53,614 nucleotides of DNA from Candidatus Woesearchaeota archaeon (lineage in GTDB: Archaea > Nanobdellota > Nanobdellia > SCGC-AAA011-G17 > GW2011-AR20), in contig JACQNJ010000031.1 of the NCBI GenBank assembly GCA_016203115.1, forward strand, positions 1 through 53,614, given 5' to 3'. A program made the position numbers and the translations under genes. This document shows positions 46,414 through 53,614 of this stretch, piece after piece. The notes under the pieces were generated by a model, which saw only the letters and a program-made list of their open reading frames with translations, searched no databases and was not told the DNA's origin. Each line of letters opens with the position of its first letter. Position 1 is the first letter of the stretch.

Positions 46414-46874
46414 AAAATACAGAAGCTATAAAGCACGAATGCTTCAATATAAACAAGGTATAATGCAAACAATAGGCTGGCAGCAGAGACCCAGAAAATT
46501 GTTTCAATCATGAACTTAGAATCAAAAATAAAATAATAGCTAACTTTTTTTTTATAATTTTGTAATGATAGCCTGCTCAAGATGAATACCGCTAAAAAAG
46601 TTAATGCGCCTAGCAAAGAAACAGGTATGCCAAATATCTCAGAATATATGCTTTTATTTACAATATCGCAATTAAAACCCTCGCCAAAATTGCAGAATTT
46701 GCTCTCACTGGGTTTATAATGAATATAAAGAAGATAAGAAAAAACAAGGATTGCAAGAATTGAAACAACTGAAATTATCTTTAAGCCTCTTTTTTTATCC
46801 ATAATTTTATTATGCTTCTCTTGTTTATATATGTTTCTTCCATAAACTTCCTCTGGTAGTACTATCAGCAGCAT
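46338..46874 (-). CDS. Vitamin K epoxide reductase (VKOR) family protein
   Basis: ESKFCNFGEGFNCDIVNKSIYSEIFGIPVSLLGA; YSFCIFCLIGDI (CxxC). Confidence 0.88.
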   Translation of the reverse strand: MLLIVLPEEVYGRNIYKQEKHNKIMDKKRGLKIISVVSILAILVFSYLLYIHYKPSESKFCNFGEGFNCDIVNKSIYSEIFGIPVSLLGALTFLAVFILSRLSLQNYKKKVSYYFIFDSKFMIETIFWVSAASLLFALYLVYIEAFVLYSFCIFCLIGDILIIITLIVSYILMKEEKK

Positions 46875-46931
46875 TTGCCATACTCATCACAGCATCAAAA
46901 TTAATATAAAGCCTATCCTTTCTTTAAACAC

Positions 46932-47300
46932 ATGGAAAAATATGCCAAAGTATTGCAGTCAAAGAAATACAAGGAAGATAAAGATTTATGTGGTTACAAG
47001 CCAGTTTACATAATTAGAAATATAAAAACAATAAAAGCCAGATCCTGGAGTGAAGATGATATAAATCTCGATCCAAAAGGCTATTTCTTGATAAGAATTT
47101 ATAAAAATAAAATCCAGGCGGGTCTGGTAAATAAAAAAAATGAAATGATTAAGATAATAGAAGGAAAAAAAGCAACAGATATCCTTCATGAAATAATAAA
47201 AAGAAAAATGATTTCAAGACTGGACCATGCATATTACATGGGTATAAAACTGGAACGAGCTGAATATTGCTTAAAAAATAAAAAGAAATTTATTCAATAA
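46932..47300 (+). CDS. DUF4346-like hypothetical protein
   Basis: DPKGYFLIRIYKNKIQAGLVN...ATDILHEIIKRKMISRLDHAYYMGIKLERAE. Confidence 0.5.
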   Translation: MEKYAKVLQSKKYKEDKDLCGYKPVYIIRNIKTIKARSWSEDDINLDPKGYFLIRIYKNKIQAGLVNKKNEMIKIIEGKKATDILHEIIKRKMISRLDHAYYMGIKLERAEYCLKNKKKFIQ

Positions 47301-47514
47301 ACTCTTCCCCTTACAAATATAATAAAAAACATAAAATTTGGATATATGTAAGGGTATAACATCCTATGATAATGATTGAAATATTACTATAAGGCATTTG
47401 GAGGAGATGAAAACAGATTTTTTAATTATTTTGTTAGAAGATACTTAAGCGTTCATAAAAAATATTGGAAAAAATTAAAGATAAGTATATAAACCAAAAC
47501 AAATTCTTTAAAAT

Positions 47515-48339
47515 ATGGTCTTAGAATCTTTAGTCGGCCCTAAAAAAGCAGAAAGAAACAAGATGTGGTTGTTTATTTATGGGCTTGTATATGCAGTTAT
47601 TGGCGCATTTGTATCCCTCTGGGTTTTCAAATCGCAAGCTTCTATGGTCATGGTTTTCTTAACTGTTCTAGCTGCATTCCCTCTATTTTATAAAACCTTA
47701 AGATACGAAGAAAAAAAAGATTTGAATAAGAATTTACCAGAAAGAGTTCTTATTAAAGAGCATGGAAAAGCACTGGCCTTCTTAATGTACTTATTTTTGG
47801 GGTTTGTAGTTGCATACACAATAATCTTCCTTGTTCTTCCAGAATCAACGACAAGCAACCTATTTTCCGCACAGGTAACAACAATAAATTCAATTAATTC
47901 AAACATCACAGGTAATGCGTCAATAGGAGAGGTATTTTTCAAAATTTTATCAAATAACCTAAGAGTGTTATTCTTCTGCATATTTTTCGCATTTTTCTAC
48001 GGTGCAGGAGCGCTGTTTATCTTAGCATGGAATGCTTCTGTCATAGGTGCTGCAGCAGGAAGCTTTGTTAATAATAGGGTTTCAGAATTCGGGAGCTATT
48101 TCATTGCAGTCCCAATATCTCTCCTAAGGTATATGACACATGGGGTTTTTGAGATAGCAGCATATTTCGTTGCAGGATTAGCCGGAGGAATAATTTCAGT
48201 AGCTGTAATTAATCATAAAACAACTTCAGAGCAGTTTAAGCATATAGTAATAGACAGCCTTGATTTAATTCTTTTAGCTGTTGGAACACTGGTTTTTGCA
48301 GCACTTGTAGAAGTTTATTTTACCCCCTTGTTCTTTTAA
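47515..48339 (+). CDS. SpoIIM/DUF95-family membrane protein
   Basis: Multi-TM; ILAWNASVIGAAAGSFVNN; SLLRYMTHGVFEIAAYFVAGLAGGIIS. Confidence 0.85.
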   Translation: MVLESLVGPKKAERNKMWLFIYGLVYAVIGAFVSLWVFKSQASMVMVFLTVLAAFPLFYKTLRYEEKKDLNKNLPERVLIKEHGKALAFLMYLFLGFVVAYTIIFLVLPESTTSNLFSAQVTTINSINSNITGNASIGEVFFKILSNNLRVLFFCIFFAFFYGAGALFILAWNASVIGAAAGSFVNNRVSEFGSYFIAVPISLLRYMTHGVFEIAAYFVAGLAGGIISVAVINHKTTSEQFKHIVIDSLDLILLAVGTLVFAALVEVYFTPLFF

Positions 48340-48484
48340 AATATTTATAAACCAAATAAGAGATAAATAGAAAAATTCCAAGGATAAACCCAATAAAAAC
48401 ATCTTTTAATTCAAAATTGCCAATTAAAACATTTATTACTAAAAAAGTTATTAAAGCACTTATGATAAAAAGTCTAATTCCCAT
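48320..48484 (-). CDS. 54-aa two-TM microprotein coupled to alaS
   Basis: MGIRLFIISALITFLVINVLIGNFELKDVFIGFILGIFLFISYLVYKYFKRTRG; TAATG overlap with alaS stop; not in ORF track. Confidence 0.55.
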   Translation of the reverse strand: MGIRLFIISALITFLVINVLIGNFELKDVFIGFILGIFLFISYLVYKYFKRTRG

Positions 48485-50223
48485 TATTCCAAAACAGCTT
48501 TAATCCTCCTGATTCCAGCTGCAATTCCCTCTTCCTTGACAATTTTAAATTTACCAAGCTCAGAGGTATTCTCAACATGGGGTCCAGTGCAGAATTCTTT
48601 GGAAAATCGACCAATGGAGTAAACTTTTACTTTATCGGGATATTTTTGGTCAAAGAAATGCAAAGCTCCGCTTTTTTTAGCTTCATCCAGGGGCATCTCT
48701 TCATAAACAACTTCTATGCTGTCATTAATCTGTTTATTCACTAGATTTTCAACTTTTTTTATTTCTTCTTTAGTCATTTTGCCATGATGAGTAAAATCAA
48801 ACCTTAGTCTTTCTGGGGTAATGTTGGACCCTTTTTGCTGTACCTGCTCCCCTAAAATTAATCTTAAAGCCTGATGTAGTAGATGTGTGGAAGTATGCAG
48901 TTTTTTAGCCCCATAAGAATGATCAGCCAATCCTGAAGCAAATCTCCTTTCAGTAGAAGCTCTGCTTAAACTTTGATGTTTAGTTAATTCCTTATAGAAT
49001 CCAATCTCATCAACTTCTAATTTTTTCTCTTGAGCCAAATCTTTGATTATTTCTAAAGGAAATCCGAAGCTCTGATACAAATCAAAAGCAAATTTTCCAG
49101 GTATAACTCTCTCAACCCCCCCAATATTCCTTTCAAATTCTCTCAACCCTTTTTCTAAAGTAGCTTGAAATTTTTCCTCTTCTTTCTCCAACTCTCCAAA
49201 AATAAAATGCTCATTACCGTTTAGCTCGGGGTAAGCATCTGAATACTGTTTGATGACAACCTCAGCAACACTAGACAATGAAACCTCAATTCCCATATTT
49301 TTTGCATGCCTGTAAGCTCTTCTTATCAGTTTTCTTAGGACATATCCTTGCTCAACATTACTAGGCAATACCCTCTCAGCTAAAATAAAACTTACTGCTC
49401 TCACATGGTCAGCAATAATCCTTTCAGATCTTTCATTTTTAGTTTTAGCAAGAATTCTTATTCTTTTGATTATGGGCTCGAACAAATCAGTCTCATAAAC
49501 AGATTTTTTATTTTGCAAGACAACACACACCCTCTCAACGCCCATACCAGTATCAACATTTTTTTGGTTTAGTTGCACAATTTTGCCCTCTTCTAGTTTG
49601 TTATACTCCATAAAGACATCATTCCATATTTCTACGAATGTTTTGCAATTTTCAGGGTCTTGGGTTTTTCTCGGTTTTTCATCAGAATTCCAGTAAAACA
49701 TCTCAGAATCAGGTCCGCAAGGCCCGGTTTTTCCAGCAGGCCCCCACCAATTATCTTTTTTTCCTAAAAAGAAAATGTGATCCTTTTCTACCCCTACTGA
49801 ATTCCAAATTTTTGCAGCCTCTTCGTCTTTCGGAGCATCATTATCTCCTTTAAAGCAAGTCACATACAGCTTACTCTTAGGAATCTTAAGCTCCTTTGTC
49901 AAAAACTCATATGACCAGCTTAGGGCTTCTTTTTTAAAATAGTCTCCTAAGCTCCAATTTCCAAGCATCTGAAAAAAAGTTAGATGATTCTCATCTCCAA
50001 CTTCATCAATATCTACAGTTCTTACGCACTTCTGTACATTAACTAACCTTTTACCCTTAGGGTGCGGCTCTCCTAGTAAAAAAGGGACTAAAGGATGCAT
50101 TCCAGCAGTTGTGAACAAGACAGTAGGATCATTTTCAGGGACTAAAGGAGCAGAAGGAATAATAGAGTGTCCTTTAGACTTGAAAAAGTCCAAATATTTC
50201 TTAATAACTTCATTTGATTTCAT
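48484..50223 (-). CDS. alaS: Alanyl-tRNA synthetase, bacterial (CPR-like) type, short form
   Basis: [64 protein letters not shown]; editing motifs [19 protein letters not shown]. Confidence 0.95.
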   Translation of the reverse strand: [579 protein letters not shown]

Positions 50224-50258
50224 GGAAATACCTCACTCAAAAGACTTTAAATAAGTTA

Positions 50259-50280
50259 TGGGATGAAATACCCCATCCCA
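50259..50280. promoter_or_regulatory. Perfect 7-bp inverted repeat TGGGATG-N8-CATCCCA between divergent alaS and nreA
   Basis: Read directly; just upstream of a TATA-like ATTTAAAG for alaS. Confidence 0.45.
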
Positions 50281-50377
50281 GGCATAGTAATTTTTTAAAA
50301 AATTAAGTTTTTCAGGTTATAGGAATATATTATAATGGTTGGAAACATATTAATACTTTCTTATCTTATAATACATA

Positions 50378-51610
50378 ATGCCCGTCTATCCAAAATTTAT
50401 CTCGAAAAAAGAACTCCAGAAAATTATCCAGAATAATTACATTGGATTTGAAAAGATTATAAAGTGGGATAAGCAGGATTTTTTCGGCTCAAGTCCGCCC
50501 ACAATCTTCATCGGAAGTAAATTAAGTTATCCTAAAGTAAACGTAGGGATTCTAAGCCCTCCAGAAGAGACAGAAGATGCATGGATACATGATGCGCAGA
50601 CTTTCTGGCCTCAAACAGATTTCACAATTAATGACATAATAAGGTTAAGGTCTGCCTTAATTAACTCTAGGTTCACAACAAATGTAAAAGCCTTCAAAAG
50701 TGGCAGTAAATTCTTAGATATTGCCCAGGAAATAGGCATTGGCAGCAAGCCTGTTGATATTGAGGTCTATCTTAAGAAAAAACCAAACTTAACAACAAGC
50801 TTTGATAATGTACGATTGCCAATGGGTCCTTCTGTTGGATTGGAAAAAGTAAAAATAACAGAGAATGTAAAAGTAAATCCAAAAGTAGAAAAGGTGATAT
50901 CAGACACAGATTTCAAGGCAAATGAAGCTTCATACTATCTTTTCAATAAAGGGATTGATGAGCATGCAATATCCCAATTATTAACCATTGGAGTTCTAGG
51001 ATTAAAAAAGAACAGAAAACTAGTTCCAACTAGATTTTCAATAACTGCAACAGATGACAATATAGGGAAAAATATAATAAATGAAATAAAAGGTTATAAT
51101 CCAATAGAGGATTTCAGAATTTACGAAGGAAATTATTTTGGAAATTATTATTACATTCTGATGTTTCCAGGTGTTTTCAATTATGAGTTGTTTGAAGGAT
51201 ATATGCCAAGGAGCAGCTGGAATCCTAATTCAGAAGAAATAAAATGGGCAACAGATTCTGAAACTCATTTTGGAAGAAAAACCTATGCTTCTAATTGTGT
51301 TGGCGGCTACTATGCAGCTCGTCTTCCGATTTTACAATTTTTAAAACAAATGAAAAGACAAGCATCAGTTTTAGTAATAAGGTTTGAAACAGAAGAATAT
51401 TATGCTGCACTTGGAGTCTGGGTTGTAAGGTCAGCAGCAAGAAAAACATTAAGCAACAAAGAAAGAACTTTTGATTCCAAAGAAAACATGTTAAAATATC
51501 TAAAAGCAGTTATCTATGGAAAGTTTAATTATGATCTTAATATTATTCTTAAAAGAAGTATAATGATAAATAGCATCTTAAAACAAAAAAATCTTTACCA
51601 ATTTGTATAA
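50378..51610 (+). CDS. nreA: Archaeal DNA repair protein NreA-like (DUF650/DUF651)
   Basis: SSPPTIFIGSKLSYPKVNVGILSPPE; SLFWPQTDFTINDIIRLRSALI-type core; C-terminal PIP-like QKNLYQFV. Confidence 0.88.
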   Translation: MPVYPKFISKKELQKIIQNNYIGFEKIIKWDKQDFFGSSPPTIFIGSKLSYPKVNVGILSPPEETEDAWIHDAQTFWPQTDFTINDIIRLRSALINSRFTTNVKAFKSGSKFLDIAQEIGIGSKPVDIEVYLKKKPNLTTSFDNVRLPMGPSVGLEKVKITENVKVNPKVEKVISDTDFKANEASYYLFNKGIDEHAISQLLTIGVLGLKKNRKLVPTRFSITATDDNIGKNIINEIKGYNPIEDFRIYEGNYFGNYYYILMFPGVFNYELFEGYMPRSSWNPNSEEIKWATDSETHFGRKTYASNCVGGYYAARLPILQFLKQMKRQASVLVIRFETEEYYAALGVWVVRSAARKTLSNKERTFDSKENMLKYLKAVIYGKFNYDLNIILKRSIMINSILKQKNLYQFV

Positions 51611-51665
51611 ATATATATTACATTCACTAGTCAACTGGATAACCTTGCGTACCAGCTTTATAAAT
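51610..51665 (+). promoter_or_regulatory. Conserved ~55-nt element (copy 2) upstream of BRO-family pseudogene
   Basis: ATATATATTACATTCACTAGTCAACTGGATAACCTTGCGTACCAGCTTTATAAAT; matches 35206-35261 reverse complement. Confidence 0.65.
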
Positions 51666-51676
51666 GTTAATATTTT

Positions 51677-51963
51677 ATGAATTAAAAACTGGAATCAGAC
51701 AAAGCTTTAGTTGTTTTTCAGGGAAAACAAATAAGAAGAACCTAGTTTAATGAGGAATGGTGGTTTGTATTAGGGGACATTGTGCTTGTTCTAACAGATT
51801 CAAAAGACCATAACAGTATATTAATAAGATGAGGGAAAGAGACGAAGAGCTTTCTAAAGGGTGGGTACAATTTGTACATACCATTCCAATAACCCCAAAA
51901 GAAAATTATCTTGAAGAGCCGGAAATTCATAAAAGAAAAGGACTAAAAAATAGAATTATTTAA
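51677..51963 (+). pseudogene. Degenerate BRO-N/DinD-like (prophage antirepressor family) gene
   Basis: Frame pieces KLESDKALVVFQGKQIRRT*FNEEWWFVLGDIVLVLTDSKDHNSILIR and, after frameshift, MRERDEELSKGWVQFVHTIPIT. Confidence 0.75.
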
Positions 51964-52183
51964 TTTCTATTAACTTCTCCTTACTTCTTAACCCAGAAAC
52001 TATCCTTACTTTTTTGCCACTTGTTTTACTTAAGAATTTAATAATTTCTTTATTAGCTTTATTGTCTTCAGCCTTTGCTTTTATTCTAACATTATAACCT
52101 TTTTTTAGTTCATCATATCCAATAACCTCATTTTTCTTAGAATTAGCCTTAACAATTATTTTAAACTTACTAGGAAATTCCAT
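51956..52183 (-). CDS. DUF167 (YggU-like) protein
   Basis: KIIVKANSKKNEVIGYDELKKGYNVRIKAKAEDNKANKEIIKFLSKTSGKKVRIVSGLRSKEKLIEI. Confidence 0.9.
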   Translation of the reverse strand: MEFPSKFKIIVKANSKKNEVIGYDELKKGYNVRIKAKAEDNKANKEIIKFLSKTSGKKVRIVSGLRSKEKLIEIK

Positions 52184-52255
52184 AACAAATAAAACAGAAA
52201 TCTACTTAAATATTATTCTATAATTAATAATAACGATTTAAGGGGGGATAAAAAT

Positions 52256-52660
52256 ATGTGTTTAAGTAAATTAGATAAGTACAGTACATGGGCTCCTTTA
52301 TTCTTAAGGCTCGCATTAGGTGCAGTCTTTATAGCACATGGAGCAGATAAACTATTTGGTGGAATCCCAGGAACAGCCCAATTTTTTGCAGGTTTGAGTA
52401 TACCTTTACCAGGAATAGCAGCTTGGGTAGTAGCATTAGTAGAATTCTTTGGAGGTATAGCTTTAGTAATTGGATTGTTCACAAGATACGCTGGTTTATT
52501 GTTGGCAGTAAATATGTTAGTAGCTCTATTTACAGCTCATTTAAAGGATGGAGTCTTTACAAACTACGAGCTTCCAATGGTGCTCTTAGCAGGAGCTATT
52601 GCCTTAACTCTTAGAGGTTCAGGCAAACTAGCAATAGACAATTATCTAAAAATAGGCTAA
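52256..52660 (+). CDS. DoxX family membrane protein
   Basis: APLFLRLALGAVFIAHGADKLFGG; VALVEFFGGIALVIGLFTRYAGLLLAVNML. Confidence 0.9.
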   Translation: MCLSKLDKYSTWAPLFLRLALGAVFIAHGADKLFGGIPGTAQFFAGLSIPLPGIAAWVVALVEFFGGIALVIGLFTRYAGLLLAVNMLVALFTAHLKDGVFTNYELPMVLLAGAIALTLRGSGKLAIDNYLKIG

Positions 52661-52788
52661 AAGCCTTTTTTTCTTTTTTTAATCTAATCTTATCAAAGAG
52701 AAATAGAAAAAAGTTTTTTGTTTGTTACTGGAAATAAAGCATTTAAAAATAAAAAAGGAGTATTGTTTATAGAAAAATAAAAGAGAGT

Positions 52789-52875
52789 TTAGCAAAACTC
52801 ACAAACATTTTTTTTCTTGCTCTTCATAGTCTTTTTCTTTGAAGAAGATTTTTTCATAGTTTTAACCTTTGGCAT
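52789..52875 (-). CDS. 28-aa Lys/Ser-rich basic microprotein ending CEFC
   Basis: MPKVKTMKKSSSKKKTMKSKKKNVCEFC; GAGGTGAT Shine-Dalgarno-like upstream; below ORF-track cutoff. Confidence 0.5.
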   Translation of the reverse strand: MPKVKTMKKSSSKKKTMKSKKKNVCEFC

Positions 52876-52938
52876 TAACATCACCTCTTAAATTTGTAAG
52901 GTTATTTTGTTTAAATATTTATGCCTTGACTCCACGTA

Positions 52939-53475
52939 TTATTCTCTATATCCTCCTTTAGTCGTCATTTGGCTTACCAGACTTACCAAACTGCGATACT
53001 CATTTCCTTCTGGGGTATCAAAAGAGCAGTATTCTGAAACTACATGGTATCTGTCATCTAGGCTTATAGTTAGACTGGTTTCAGAAGCATCATAACAGTC
53101 AAGTCTCTTTAACTCTTTAGGGAGATTAAAGAAATTACCCGATTCTATCCTGCTAACCAACAATAACATATCTTCCTTGCTTAGTCTTCCCTTTTCTATT
53201 AACACTTTTCCAAGTGGATTATAACTACCCATTTCTTTCTCAAAAGTTCCATCTCCGTTTATTTGGATAGTTAGTCCCCTCACCTCAAACCCACCAGATC
53301 TTGTATACCTAAAGACGAATTCACGATCTATAAATTCTGTAGTAAACTCTTCTTCGGAAATGCAACAAAGAGTGTAAATTCTAGGATTAAAATAATATGC
53401 ATAAGCAATAAAAGCAGAGAATACAATTACTAGTAATCCTAAGCCAATCAAGCCTATTTTTAGGTATTTATTCAT
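52939..53475 (-). CDS. Hypothetical secreted/membrane-anchored protein
   Basis: N-terminal TM IGLIGLGLLVIVFSAFIAYAYYF; extracytoplasmic domain. Confidence 0.55.
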   Translation of the reverse strand: MNKYLKIGLIGLGLLVIVFSAFIAYAYYFNPRIYTLCCISEEEFTTEFIDREFVFRYTRSGGFEVRGLTIQINGDGTFEKEMGSYNPLGKVLIEKGRLSKEDMLLLVSRIESGNFFNLPKELKRLDCYDASETSLTISLDDRYHVVSEYCSFDTPEGNEYRSLVSLVSQMTTKGGYRE

Positions 53476-53614
53476 GCGGTTCTGTTAACTTAAATAATGA
53501 TGATTAATCATTACTTATGGAATTTTGATAAAATTCTTAGATTATTTGATGTATGCTGATAACTTCATGAGGGATAACTCTCGGCCTCATTAGATTCCTT
53601 CTTGGGGCTTACCC

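Noticed and set aside
47330-47510. Short reading frame ...KAFGGDENRFFNYFVRRYLSVHKKYWKKLKISI* as a gene remnant
   Set aside because: Too short and no family recognised; left as plain intergenic sequence.
51742-51930. Minus-strand ORF (62 aa)
   Set aside because: It is antisense to the BRO-family pseudogene, whose plus-strand reading shows clear family motifs; no SD or homology on the minus strand.
1-53614. CRISPR array, rRNA genes, or a known large defence island
   Set aside because: No regularly spaced direct repeats, rRNA-like sequence or Cas/RM signature genes were seen by eye; a systematic repeat scan was not possible.

Overview
This 53.6 kb window is archaeal. The features (ribosomal super-operon order, histone, SecYDF without SecA, Trm56, Rpp29, prefoldin, NreA, fused PriS-PriL-type primase) fit a small-genome DPANN archaeon, probably Woesearchaeota/Pacearchaeota-like; this placement is inference. 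About 5.1-19.8 kb (minus strand) is a nearly complete S10/spc ribosomal operon with SecY, DUF106/EMC3, L34e, L14e and prefoldin alpha. The adk, cmk and truB genes often interspersed there in other archaea are absent. The rest is mixed housekeeping (MetRS, AlaRS, KsgA, SecDF, Trm56, Dph6, RimK/RimB-like pair, VKOR/CcdA/thioredoxin cassette) and accessory genes (VapBC, HTH-MNT/HEPN, MutS-like ATPase, LAGLIDADG endonuclease, IS remnants). Six tRNA genes are visible, and five carry insertions that look like introns, several at non-canonical positions. The strongest candidates for new biology are: (1) an overlapping four-gene operon at 31.5-34.3 kb encoding a wHTH protein, a 394-aa unknown, a DapF-like epimerase and a D-Ala-D-Ala-dipeptidase-like protein; (2) a ~55-nt near-identical promoter-proximal element shared by the LAGLIDADG gene (35.2 kb) and an unannotated BRO-family pseudogene (51.7 kb); (3) the intron-rich tRNAs; (4) a MutS-like ATPase divergent from an unknown gene; (5) unannotated microproteins below the ORF-track cutoff. 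All calls come from reading the sequence and remembered motifs; no searches were run.
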